Both the position numbers and the translations under genes were made by a program. Shown here piece by piece: positions 1 through 11,934 of a stretch of DNA of 64,000 nucleotides. The stretch's first letter is position 1. Each line of letters starts with the position of its first letter. Below the pieces are notes generated by a model that made no database searches, was not told the origin of the DNA, and worked only from the letters and a program-made list of their open reading frames with translations. This stretch comes from Seriola aureovittata (Eukaryota; Chordata; Actinopteri; Carangiformes; Carangidae). The DNA is taken from assembly GCF_021018895.1 (NCBI RefSeq), contig NC_079364.1:17262385-17326384 (forward strand). The letters run 5' to 3'.

Positions 1-333
1 GAAAGTCTGTGGGTGGGGTAATCACCACCAGTATTTACAGCCTGTCCTGTTGCCCGAGGGCACCACATCACAATGAGCTGACGTTAGTAATTCAGCACCA
101 CTCATGCATGTAGAGAAAAGTAAAGGGTTGCAGAGCTGAGCCTTGGTATAATTCACTGTGAAATGTAGTGTCTGCAGATTTTTCCCTTAAAGATCAAGTC
201 TTTATTATGCCATATGCTGTAAGCAGCTCAGACAAACACTGAACAGTCTGGTGGATTACATCAAAACTTCTAGAAAAGTGGATTTTTTGTTTTAATTAAG
301 TGCATGTTTAACTCCTCATGTTGTCTACAACAG
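1..333 (+). other. cmtr2 upstream flank / 5'UTR intron end
   Basis: No coding sequence is recognisable here. The last bases (ttgtctacaacag, ending at 333) form a good splice acceptor nine bases before the cmtr2 start codon. The visible stretch is therefore probably the end of an intron in the 5'UTR, with the promoter lying outside the window. An in-frame upstream ATG at 304 lies before this acceptor and would be removed by splicing. The assignment is inferred from the splice-site pattern only. Confidence 0.5.
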
Positions 334-342
334 GTGTGGAGG

Positions 343-3096
343 ATGAGCTCAGGCAATGGGACCAGGAGGAAAGTTGGCAAGCCGCAGCATTTCAGCAACA
401 TGGTGGCACCTGACCCTGAAACACTGACTGAGGTTCAAGGTCTGTTCAGTAAAGTTAGAGTCTACGTGAAACCGTCTAATGGGGAGTGGTGTATCCCTGA
501 TCCAAATATTGCTCTCAAACACCAATCAGAGGAGCACTGCCGGCTGCAGGCCCTGAAGGTGTCGCTGAATGCTGTAAAGAACCAGCTCAGTGACAAGAAC
601 GTCCAGGTCTGGCATCAGCACACCAACTCCACCAATCGAGCCGGGAAGGTGATTGCTGCCGTGCGCTCTGCTGCCAACCCGGAGATCTGCACTCAGGCCT
701 GGTGCAAGTTCTACGAGATCCTGGGAACCTTTGATCTTCTTCCAGATGAGGCTCTTCAAAATGGAGAGCTGAACACAGTCCACCTGTGTGAAGCTCCAGG
801 GGCCTTTATAACTGCTCTGAACCACTACATCAAAACCAGTGACTGCACACGCTACTGTGACTGGAGTTGGGCCGCCAACACTCTCAACCCGTACCACGAG
901 GCTAATGGGGGCAGCACGACCATCGCAGATGATCGGTTAATTGCGAACACGCTGCCCTGGTGGTTCTTTGGCTCAGATAACACAGGCAACATCATGATCC
1001 AGAAACACTTGCTAGAGCTGCAGGTGTTTGTTTCCAACATGCGTAGAGTTGATATGGTGACGGCAGATGGTAGTTTTGACTGCCAGGAGAACCCGGATGA
1101 GCAGGAGGCGCTCGTGGCGTCGCTGCATTACTGCGAGGTCACAGCTGCATTGCTGCTCCTGAGCCCCGGTGGCTCCTTTGTGCTGAAAATGTTCACCTTG
1201 TATGAACACTCCTCCGTCTGCTTACTCTTCCTGCTGAACTGCTGTTTCCACTCTGTCAACGTCTTCAAACCTGCCACCAGCAAGGCAGGCAACTCTGAGG
1301 TTTATGTTGTGTGTCTGAACTATGATGGCAAGGAAGCTGTGAGGCCGTTGCTCTCAAAACTCATTCGTAATTACGGACCACATCTGGCTGATAGAGAGGC
1401 ACTTTTCCCCAATGCACTTATCCCAGAGTCGTTTCTGAAACAGCACGAAGAAGTGTGCTCTTACTTCCACACACAGCAGGTGGAGACGATCACAGAAAAC
1501 CTGCGACTGTTTGAAGGCATGAGCACAGAACGGAGACAGCGGCTTGACCACATCAGGGACTGTATGGCTCATGAATACCTGCAGAGATTCCAGGTAGGAT
1601 GTCTGTCAAAGTTCAAGCCTGACCTCTGAAACAGCAGCAGCCAGTTTCACCTAAAGGACCTTTTAAAAAAATAAACTTTATCTTCAGCATTTTCTACACT
1701 TAATTAAAATGGTTTTGCCAACAATCTATAAGTGTTTGCAATGAGAAGGAGAAAAGCTTGCCTGCCAAATGACTTAATTTGTAAATCGACCAGTGTAATT
1801 GTTGACTTTTACAAAATACAGAATCTTTCATTCTTCCTTGGTGAGATGCGAAAGCGTTGCAGATCATTTTCATGGAAGAAACCGTCTTCCTGTAACTTTT
1901 TTTTCAGTTTAGTTCCATATCCATTGAAGCTATTGTATTTTCTGGTACATAGTTTTTTTTTTGCTCAAATACAAATAAATCCAACATTAGTCTCAGGTTT
2001 CAACGCTTTCAAAAAGTTTGAACTTGATCAAGTTTCTCTCTGTGTGTAGGTGAGCTTCCTTCCACGGAGCCGATGGATCTCCCGTAACACGGTGAGTCCC
2101 GCCTGCTGCAGCGTCTCAGCGGGCCGACCCCTGGGACAGAAGAAGCAAACAGGCTCCTTTAATGAGCGGAGGGAGCTGCAGACCCTGACCTGGAGGGAGC
2201 GCATCGAGAGGGGTTACCATGCCAACTGGATACAGAGACACTGCACTGAGGCTGAAGGGACAGGCTGCATGCTGGAGGGCCCCCTGTCCGAGTGTCATGT
2301 GGATTCATGGTACGTTATTGTCGGGGCTGCACTGCCTGCACTCAGAAACTCTCCGTTCTGTGAAGGAGGACTATTAAACCACCTCAATGAAGCCCTGATG
2401 GAGACGGTAGTAGACTGGAGTTGTGTAACTCCCTGTGATTCTTGTCATCTGGTTTGCACAGCCTCCATTTTGTCCAGTATTGCAGGTATTTGCGTCGACA
2501 GTGACAGTGATGGGAACAAAAAGAATAGCCAATGTCTGGTGTTTGGCAGCCGCTCAGTGTGGGGTGCCTGTGGGAGCCAAATTGGGGATTTAGTCTTAAC
2601 ATTTTCTGCAGAGCCTTCATTTCCTCAAAGAGGCTGCATTGCACTGCACGACGGGGAGCCGCTGTACCAGCAGCAGCTCTTGGGTTGTGTTGTGTTTTCC
2701 CTGCAGACCCTGAACTCTGGGGATGCCCTGCTGCTGCCAGTGTTTTCTGCCCTCACCCGTGTCACAGCCGCAGTTGTGCTCTGTCTGCATGTGTGTTTTC
2801 GCTCTGTCACGTTCAGGTGTCCGCCCCCCTCTGGTGTAGTCGGGACAGTGCTTGTGTGTGTTGGCTTCTGCCCTGAAGCTGCTGCTCGAATACTCCCTGT
2901 TCTTACTGAAGTCCATAACTGCATGAGTCAGCTGTTACGAGGAGAGGAGGGTAAAAGTCAGTCCCCTGGCTGGGACAGACAGGTGCTGCAGTTTATTCCC
3001 ATGGAGGAACTGCTCAGTGGTGGACTGACTGAGTTCCTGTGGACCATGAACTCTGAAATCATCCAACAGAAGCTGCATCTGCTCATGCAATCATAG
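343..3096 (+). CDS. cmtr2: Cap-specific mRNA (nucleoside-2'-O-)methyltransferase 2 (CMTR2, FTSJD1)
   Basis: CMTR2 methylates the ribose 2'-O of the second transcribed nucleotide of capped mRNA and snRNA, turning cap1 into cap2, using S-adenosylmethionine. Coding exons are 343-1593 and 2050-3096, joined in phase 0, giving 765 aa; human CMTR2 is about 770 aa. The start at 343 (MSSGNGTRRK) follows the acceptor at 333. Visible motifs are the SAM-binding LCEAPGAF (residues 148-155) and a K-D-K catalytic set: Lys122 in QAWCKF, Asp242 in ADGSFD and Lys282 in SFVLKMF. These match the Rossmann-fold FtsJ/RrmJ catalytic domain. The second exon carries the C-terminal, methyltransferase-like but non-catalytic half and ends PMEELLSGGLTEFLW...LHLLMQS. 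Similarity to human CMTR2 runs along the whole length, so the identification is firm. Oddity: human CMTR2 is coded in one exon, while here a 456-bp intron separates the two halves. Confidence 0.96.
1594..2049 (+). other. Intron inside cmtr2 with in-frame stop and poly(A) signal
   Basis: The donor is gtagga after CAG at 1593, and the acceptor is ctctctgtgtgtag ending at 2049. Removing it joins ...YLQRFQ to VSFLPRSRW..., which lines up with the continuous human protein. If retained, translation stops after 11 intronic codons at 1627-1629, and an AATAAA lies at 1670-1675, about 40 bases after that stop. A retained form would give a 428-aa protein that keeps the catalytic domain. Whether that transcript exists cannot be seen from DNA alone. 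Confidence 0.75.
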
Positions 3097-4848
3097 TGCA
3101 GGTTATTGAGCTGTGACTCTCATAAACATGGTATTGTTTCAGAACCGGTCTCATTATCTTACAGTCTGTTTTATTCTTGTTGACGCAACAGACTGCGGTA
3201 CTGCATGCTTGCATCAGGAAGTGAGACAGATTTATCAGGCTTCATACAGTTCCCTCTGGAAACAACAGACTCTGTAACTTTCACATATGCAGTTCTACTC
3301 CCCTTTAAGTCCGATGATGATGATCCCCAGCAGACATGGTCTTAACTGTGTTTTCAATGCTTTTTATTTATTAAGGACATTTTTTCCTCCAGTTTGTGTA
3401 CTGATGTTTTGGATACAGTACCAAAGGCTTCATGGATTTAAAGGAGCTATTTTTAAGTTTTGCTTTTGCGACATAGCCAACTGTTAGCATTAACAGCTGT
3501 TTACTTACCAGTCTTGTCAAGAGCTTCAGCCATTGTTGCATTTACAAGACAATAGTTCGTAATATGCCCCCTGACCAGTGACTTGGTATCGGAAAGTAAC
3601 GAGACGGGCCAACTGGGCCGGAGCTAGCTGGTTAGCATGCTAACTAGAAGAAAAGAAGTGATATAAATAGAATCAAAACAAGAGTTAATATTGGCGTTGC
3701 TTTCACCAGCTGGAGACATCTCTTGGCGAGTGAAGGAATGAAGTTCGATGCTGAACTTGCAGCGTTTGAAAGTATTACGTGGTGTGGAAAAATAGAATTT
3801 AAGCTTGACTAAAACATCAGCGTAGCATCGGTATCAAACTATATATCTGTCATTGAATAAGAGTAGTTGAGGTCATTTAGAAACAGCCTCACCATGACAT
3901 GGTTTGTTTACTTTAGTGCACTGACAAGTTTATTTTTCAACTTGTAAAATGTTCTGTTCAGTACATACCCTAGTCACATATACAAATTCATCCAAACAGT
4001 CAGCAAAATGGTTAGCCCATGGAAAAAGCTGATTGATATTTTAGAGTTAAAAAACCCGATAATAGTATGTTGTTATAGTAAAAGTATACTATTGGTTATT
4101 AAAGAATTGGGCCTAAAAAAAAGTTCACCAGTTAGGTCTCAACTTGATTTGAGTTCATCTTAGTTCTTATTTCAGCTGTGACAAAATGTTACCGTGCTAC
4201 AGGCGCAGAAATCGACGACCTGCAGGCGAGAACATCACTGTTTGATGATAAAAACTGGCAATGCATGAAAATGCTTATTACTTTCAGCACTAGATCAGCA
4301 GAACTCATCTGTGACTAAATTCACTGAGGATTTTTGGGAGGTTGAATAAACAACAGTCCAACCCTCAGCACCAAACCTCCTGTCAGTCACAGATGGTTTG
4401 TGTTGAAATCCGCATCGCACAGAGCCTGGAGTTTACCCTGAAGTGCCTGTTGTCTTTAACAACACATTATTTCATCCCAGGATGTTGGGGAGCTTTTTTA
4501 TATTTTACCCATCATGCATCTTGTAGCCAGCTTCCTGTTTGCAAATCAATTTCTCATCGTGTCCAGTGAGAACATGTTTCTATTCTGATGAGAGGACAGT
4601 CTGAGGGCACTAAAGTCTTTTATACTGCATGGTTTATACAACTAGGGAGCTGTTGAAAAAGAAATATACAAAATAGCTTCAATAAAAACATACTCTATTT
4701 GTTCATCAGTGTTTTTTATTTTTGGTTTCTGGTTTTTATCAGTATAATGTTGCTGATGATTTTATTTTCATACAAAAATAATAAAAATTTGCTTTGACAA
4801 ATGATATGAAGTTAAACTTTTCTGAAAATGTCTTAAATGTTACAATCA

Positions 4849-4900
4849 TCTGAACAACTAATGTGCTGATTTCTTCAAATCAGCACATTAGTTGCAGGTG
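4849..4900. repeat. Perfect 18-bp inverted repeat (hairpin)
   Basis: Arms at 4855-4872 and 4877-4894 are exact reverse complements separated by the 4-base loop CTTC. Partial pairing continues outward (catctg on the left, caggtg on the right). No TA or longer target duplication is evident, so I do not assign it to a transposon family. Confidence 0.9.
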
Positions 4901-5988
4901 TCTTTACAGAATGTCTCTGATTACACAAAAAATTAAATTGCCCCTCCAAACAAAACAACCTGCTGGATTAAAAGAAAAAGGTTTGTTTTAGTTCTTGGCT
5001 GAATGCTAATTCATAATATTCAGGTGTGAAAAAACAGTTTGACTACAGATTGTCGTATACTATTTTTGTTTCTCATGATGGAAAATTTCTGAAGATCGAG
5101 TTTCAGAAACAAAAGTCAAAGAGGCGATAAGGCTCATTATACACCAGACAACAGAATGGGTGAAAACTGGAGTGACTTTGCTCTTCTGAGATCCTCCTCA
5201 GATGCTGTCCTCTTGCAACTGCAGCAGAGGAGACTTTTTTATTGATCCAGATCTATTTTCAAACAATTCCTAGATTGTTACCACTGGTGGTGCAAAAATG
5301 TAATGTAAAATGTCCTGAGGTACTGAGGCATCATTCACACAGTGTCTCCTGCAGCATGCTTTCACCTTCAGCAACGCGTTTCTATTTCCTGTCAAAATAC
5401 TAAAACAGAATTAAGTAAAACACAATACGAAGTCTCATTTTAGTAGGTCAAAAGAGAGATATATCTCTAATCTGTTTATTGCCAATTGTTTTCAGCTTAT
5501 TGTTTTTTGCCCTTTGGGCCATTCTTAATATAGGTGAGTATTTTGGGTCAAGCTGAAAAAACGCTCATCACAAAAGGTTTCTATTAAGGTTTTCATTTTG
5601 TCAGATTAATACCTCAGTTTCTGCTCTTGTGATATTGTGGATTACAGTTGAAAACTGGATTAGAGAGCAAATCAGCAAGTCATAATCTAATAATATGTCT
5701 CCCTGTTTTTCTGACTTCAGCGACACCATCGCCCACACAAACAATTCAAATCAGACATATTAATATTAATCACACAGATTAATACATATTAAAGATTTAG
5801 GAGACTTCCATGTTCTTAGCATGAAAAACAGGGAGGAAAGCAAATAAATATTGGGCACAGTGAGACCCTTTAAGATGTCAGTGCAGTGTGTGAGACAGAG
5901 TCAAGTGATTGGGTTGTATTGTGTAGCAGGAATCTAATCCTTCCTCAGTGCAATATTCTTCTGTCACCACTCTGGCCTTTCCAAATAT

Positions 5989-5990
<2 letters not shown>

Positions 5991-6028
<38 letters not shown>

Positions 6029-6032
6029 ACAC
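5991..6032. repeat. (AC)n microsatellite
   Basis: About 20 AC units with one interruption (aaac). It creates a spurious poly-valine/cysteine reading frame on the minus strand. Confidence 0.97.
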
Positions 6033-6175
6033 CAGCAAAGCAATATGTGTGTGTGACTGCAGCTGATACTGAATACAGTCCAATCTGTGTGGATGAAGTG
6101 ATCAGATGGTGAACTTGTGAACTCACTTTGAATTTATCCAAGTTTGAAGCTGAATTGATGTAGTTTTAATTTGTT

Positions 6176-6368
6176 TGATGAAAAAGGTTGTTGACCTACA
6201 AAAAGGGTTATTTTTTGTAGATATCACTGATATGTGCATTATTTAATGAAGGCTAGCTGTAGGTTTTGTTCCTTCAACTTAAAAAGAAAGAGTTTGTATT
6301 CATATTTCTTACATCAGTGATATCTATAATAATTAAACAGTTTTGTAGGTCAACAACCTTTTTCATCA
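6176..6368. mobile_element. Foldback / MITE-like element, about 193 bp
   Basis: The outer 28 bp at 6176-6203 (TGATGAAAAAGGTTGTTGACC...) is the exact reverse complement of 6341-6368. A second inner block, TAGATATCACTGAT, is inverted on the other side near 6312-6326. The whole forms a long imperfect stem with a loop of about 80 bases. It has no coding capacity. I cannot see a clear target-site duplication, so the superfamily is unknown. Confidence 0.7.
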
Positions 6369-7009
6369 CACAAATATATATGCACACATATGACTATATG
6401 TGGTGACAAAATGTTAGCAGGTCAATTTGTATCCATTGATATTAGAGACCTTATTAATGCAGTTCAATTATAAATCAAATGCATATCAACAATAGTAAAC
6501 CTCAGGCAAGCAGCGAATTAAAGGACGAACAAACGTTATTCATTGTAACACATTATAATACTGTCAGTATATATGTGTCAAAATGGAGTAAAGCTCAACA
6601 ATAGCAGCATTTTTGGCTGATATGAATGTAATGTTGAACCCTTGATTCTCTGAGTGTTTTTGTTCTCACATCCCTGTGAACGGAGACTCACTCTTGCTCT
6701 GCCGTCCACATAGAAAAGATGTTTACACACCAGGTGAAGTGAAACTCTCATTATGCAGCAAAAACAAGGCCGCAGGCAGAAACTTGTGGGAGAGTGGTTT
6801 TCCCCGCAGAGCAGGATGTGTTCATCAGAGGAATTCAGCTCACTCAGACATTTGTCTCTGATCTCATTTTCACTGCAGTCGCTAATCTGTGAGAAAAAAT
6901 AAAGCGGGTTCCAGTACAACAGTCCTCAAAACATTCTCAGCTCGACAAAATGGCCAGAAAACTCAATGTTTTCTCGACCGTGTCGGAGATATACAGTAAG
7001 CTTGATGGT

Positions 7010-7095
7010 CACCTCTGAAAGGAATAGTGTCTTGGTGTACGGACTGAGTAGTATCAATCTTCTCATCATGCTCTCAGCGAGAAAGTGAAGCATAG
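7010..7095 (+). repeat. Fragment of teleost dispersed repeat (family B)
   Basis: The stretch ending ...tatcaatcttctcatc...ctctcagcgagaaagtgaa resembles the tail of a common teleost repeat. A fuller copy of what I take to be the same repeat lies at 13273-13424. The match is from recalled consensus, not an alignment. Confidence 0.5.
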
Positions 7096-7507
7096 TCTTT
7101 GATAAATATTACTAAATAAATAAAACTATAACATAATTTACATAAATACCACTATATTATTGTAAAATAATGCATGTTTTCAGAATACTATGCTTATTGG
7201 GACAAAAAGCAAATGTTATTTAGTGAAATTTAATGTGTTTTCAATATGTTTCATCCATCTCTGATCTGTGTTGCCACTGTCCGCAGGGTATAGGGTCAGT
7301 TGCAACATCTGAATTCTTCCATTCAAATAAATAGTGTGATATGTTATATGTAATCATCTTTAAATGGTATTGGTAGTTCGCAGACAGATGTAGACGTAAG
7401 ATTAACAAATAAAAAATTGGTTGGTCTAATCCAAATAGTCTCTGATTAACTGAGAGAAATGCAAAGAGTGTTGCAACTGTCCCCAGTCCCCAACCTAGAG
7501 CCGAAAT

Positions 7508-7846
7508 AATTAGCTGAATGATTAGTCTATTGAAAGAAAATGAATTGGTGGCAATTTTGATATTTGATTTTGCCTTTGAGTCACTTTTTAAGCAAAAACG
7601 CCAGAAATTCACTGGCACCAGCTTGTGTAATGTTAATACTTGTTTTCCTAGTTTTCTATGATGTATGTTTTCCCAACATCTTTGGGGCTTTGACTGTCAG
7701 GCAAAACAAGCAATTTCAATATGTTAAGATTGTGTTTTACTATTTTGCGACATTTCATACAATGAGCAATCAATCGATTAATAAAGAAAATAATGTCAGA
7801 GGTATTGGTAATAAAAATAATTGTTTGTTTCAACCTTACAGTGCTC
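7508..7846 (+). repeat. Teleost dispersed repeat, family A (ATCGATTAAT type)
   Basis: Contains diagnostic blocks shared with other copies in this window: attagtctattga, tcactttttaagcaaaaacg, ctttggggctttgactgt, aggcaaaacaagcaattt and aatcaatcgattaat. Other copies are at 20276-20556 and 45048-45253, with tails at 60073-60133 and 63903-63978. It has no coding capacity. It is an abundant nonautonomous repeat in fish genomes; I leave its class open. Confidence 0.75.
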
Positions 7847-10800
7847 CTATGATGGAATAATACTACAGTACTTTCCCGTTTTCTGTGTTATTTGACAATT
7901 TGTTAAAACACACTTTTACTCAGTATGGCCAAAAAAAAGTTTTTAAACGAATTATATCACAGTTGATATTCTACATCAGTGGCACAAAATTGTGACACAT
8001 TAGTGATTAACCAAATTATGTAGACCTAAATGATGATCTTTTATTTTTTATTCTTCATTATAACATCGCGACAGACAGGTGAATACATGTACAGCTTGGT
8101 TGATTTTGAAACAGTGAGTGGGAGTCTTAATACAGGATAAATGTTGAGGATGACAGTTATGTTTCAGCTCCGACAAGATGAGGAGCAGAGTAGAAATAAA
8201 CACACCACTGAGCAATCACAGTGAACATCTGCTCTCTGTCACAGCGACACTGCAGCGATGCAAACGAGAAACGCTCTCTCCTCATGCAGCTGTTGTCTGT
8301 CAACAAACCCTCTTTGTCCTGCTCAGAGACGAAAGATGGATCATCTAAAAATACAGAGAGGAGAGATCAATCTCTGAATTAGAAAAGCAGATATGAGCCA
8401 GGTCACATCACATCTGGCGTGGTAGACAAAAACAACACTTTTACATTATAGACAGGAGTTTGAGCAAATATGAAAAAACACATTGTAATTTGTGTTAACA
8501 GCCCCGGTGAGCGGCTCGTGAAGTTACTGTCACGACTGAGGGCTTTTTAAAATCCAAAGCAAAGCCCTCTGAGGTCTGCTGAACAGTTACTGATAGTGAT
8601 GAAGCTCAGCTATTTTCTGCAGTATTAGTGGAAATGTGAAAATGGAAAGTGACTAACAAGACATAGATAAGAAAAAAATAGAATTGTGAAGATGTAATCC
8701 AGCCAAACTATGATGGGTTGACTTCAAATAAATCACCCTGTGAGATAAACCATTCCTCCCTAGAGACTGTGACCGCTGCAGATAATGTCTGAAGTGATGA
8801 ATATATACTGCACTATATTCTTGCATTAATCCTCAAGACCTTCCTAAAAGAGAATACACAAGTGCAAAATCCATGAGAGGAAGGAATTAATTAATCCAGC
8901 TTTCATTTGTGTTATACCGATGGTTTTAGGTTGTAGATACAGCTCAGGAGCCTGTAGGGAAAAATTAAAAACTCAGCGAAGGAGAAAAGAGGGATTCAGG
9001 GTCACAAATCTTTCCATGTGGCAGGTGTTTTCCATTCATAAACAACAGCAGCCAATTAACCTCTGACACTTGGCCAGGATTGGAGTGTCAATCTTTGTCG
9101 ATTCTTGGAGATATTGCAGTTTAGTTCCTGTTCTAATGGCTGCTTTTATGGATTGAGTATGTAAATCATGTTGGACAGTCTCAGATTTATTGCTAAAGCA
9201 CAATGGTTTTTGGGGTTTGTCTTTTTAAAATGCTAATCAGTTTACTCTCTTCTACGGTGCTGTCTGTGCAGAGAGGAGCCAGCAGGAAACACAGGTCCTG
9301 AACTGTGACTCACAACATGTGCTTTGTGTCGGATGGCACATACATAACTGTGTTTAAAATATATATGTAATATCAGCTCCCTAAGTGTGTGATTCTAAAG
9401 GTGTTATTAATCGTAGCGCTATTATATAAAAACCCTTTGCACAGTTAACCAAAATATTCTCAAAAGGTGATCGACATGATCAGCAATTAAAAGTACTATA
9501 ACATTTAAAGCCCCGGTGTTTAAGGATTGTAATGTGAGGATTTATAGTGTTAGCTGTATCTGAATATTAGAACAGTCCAAAAGCCTATTTTCTCTTCATA
9601 ACTAATAGTTGGATATTATTCATTTTTATTTTGTGTTTCTGTGCTGTATAATTTCCATATGGTACATTGGACAGGAACTTGATGGGTCAAACTGTCAACT
9701 GCTCCAATACACACAGCTGAGTCTATGTGACGAAATGGGAACCATCCAACCGGAAAAGATTTCAAAAGATATTATATTGTGTTATATTATATACTGTATA
9801 TTTTATAGTGTAATATATGCACATGAGCTGAAAGGTAATGGTAATTATACATTTCAAAATTTCTTTAAAGTTATTCGGACCGTTTGATATGTTGCTACTA
9901 GTTCAACTGGGGAAAAATAATATGGAATAAATCATGGACTTTTTATTCTTTTGGTCACTTTTAAATGATATACATTTCAAAATCACGAATTTTGTACCGA
10001 TTTTATAATTTGCAGTTTATGACATTAACCTGAATCAAAGAACAATATCTGAAACATTCCACTCAACACCATGAAATTCATAACACAATGACTTCCTCTA
10101 CGATCACTGGTGGTAATGAAAACATGTTGTGAATCCCCTGCAGCCAATAACATCAGTTGTTGTTGTTGTTTTTAAGTGATTTAACAGTCACAGGTAAAGA
10201 TGAAAGCTCATAGTGATTTATTTTATAGAAACCCCAGAAACCCCTGGTAAAATCCAGCTTGGTGTTCTATTGTTTTAGTCTTTCAGACTTCACATTAAGT
10301 GACAAGTGCTGTCATTTCATCTAGAGTCAGTGACATAATGGGGTTACAGCTACATTACCACTGCACACGTTTTTTCCACATTTAATAGTAAAACTCCATA
10401 AAAAGAAGAAAAGTGTTGACCATATATTATTGAAGTGTTTGTGCTCTACAGACAGAGCTATATGCTAAAGATTTTACACAATTATCCAATGTTATCCATA
10501 TGAATATAAATTGTCACAGGTTACAGTTAAAAAAAAATTGTGACTACATACTTATTTCTATCATTTTCACCAATGGGCCTACATCAAGCTTTTCACATCA
10601 AGCTTTATTTATATGGCTTATACATATCAAAATAAAGTATGTAATGAAGTATGATAAAACATTTGTAGTTTGCAATATAGATATTACTTCTGATAATATG
10701 GCCTAGATACATAGAAATTCATATTAAGCTCACAAAATCTGTTGGGTCAGAGAATACAGAGTAACAGGTTTAAATTAAATGACAAACTGAATTGTGAAAT

Positions 10801-11885
10801 TCACTCCAGACTGTCAAACCTGAGACATCTGAGATTTTCATTTAACTGATAGATGCTATTATCGTGTACCAAGGTATATTCTCTAGGGCTGTAGGATAAA
10901 AGGCTTGTAATATGAGTTTTTTCAGCTGAGTGTGTCATATGATGCCTTAGACCTGGGTGATAGGTTGGCTGTGGATTACTGCTCTGGGTCAAATATAAAA
11001 GTATAATCAAAGCGATGTGATGCGAATTCACGAAGCAGCGTTTGTGTGTGACGAGGTGAACATGTCCAGGAACAAATGTCTCATGCTGGGTTCATTTACA
11101 GTTGAGAAATATTCGATTGGATATTGGAAATATTGAAAGTAAAAAACTGAAAATTAAATTAAAAGATGATTTGTAAAAAATGTATTTTATACAATGTATT
11201 TTTTTAAAATTGTATTTTTATACAATCTCTTTGTGTTTACTATGTTTACTACTATTATTTCCTACTCATTACATTGACAATAAGCACTGCGATGCACACC
11301 TTGGTAGACAGATACCTAACATTCAATCACATGACATATTTCTCTGTAGGTAAGTGTAAAATGTGAACGTGGTATGGCTGAAACCTGCCAGGCCAACAGC
11401 TTGCACTTTGAGCTCAATGTGTAATGGTCAAAATAAAAACACGGTGCAGCCAAAGCTTTAAATGTGCAGCTGCCAGAACAGTTAGTGTGTGAAGCTGCTG
11501 CGTGTTTGTTGGGTTTTCCAGCAGTTTGTCAGATTAGGTCCCATATGGCCTTCATCGGCTTTAGCTTAATTTGATTAATTTGTTTCAAGACTTGTAATCA
11601 CAGGAGCTGATTTCACAGAATTTCTCTTCTACACTTATGTTTGAACAGTCATAGTCAGAGGCTGATAGATTAGATCTTTGCCAGTGTTGTTTACTACAAA
11701 TTGGTCTGTCTCTCTTTCTTTCCCTGTCTGTCTCATGGTCTCTCGCTCTTTGCTTGAAGTCACATCAATAGACCTCTGTTCACCCACTGAATTGAATTGA
11801 CTCAATAAAAGCGATTGCCTGGACAGAGGTGGGGGCGGAGGGCACAAATCAGGCTACGGGGACACTTGTTGTTGGCATTCAATAT

Positions 11886-11887
<2 letters not shown>

Positions 11888-11930
<43 letters not shown>
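11888..11930. repeat. (AC)n microsatellite
   Basis: About 21 uninterrupted units of AC. Poly-(His-Thr) frames crossing it are artefacts. Confidence 0.97.

Positions 11931-11934
<4 letters not shown>

Noticed and set aside
526..1572. Minus-strand frames opposite cmtr2 exon 1
   Set aside because: Shadows of the real coding strand; the plus frame carries full CMTR2 similarity and motifs.
1732..2049. 105-codon frame in the cmtr2 intron
   Set aside because: AT-rich with Phe/Leu-rich content and no similarity; it ends at the splice acceptor.
2384..2924. Other frames in cmtr2 exon 2 (60-114 codons)
   Set aside because: Shadows; only the frame ending at 3096 aligns with CMTR2.
7241..7860. Overlapping frames of 98-125 codons on both strands
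   Set aside because: They coincide with the family A repeat; no protein similarity.
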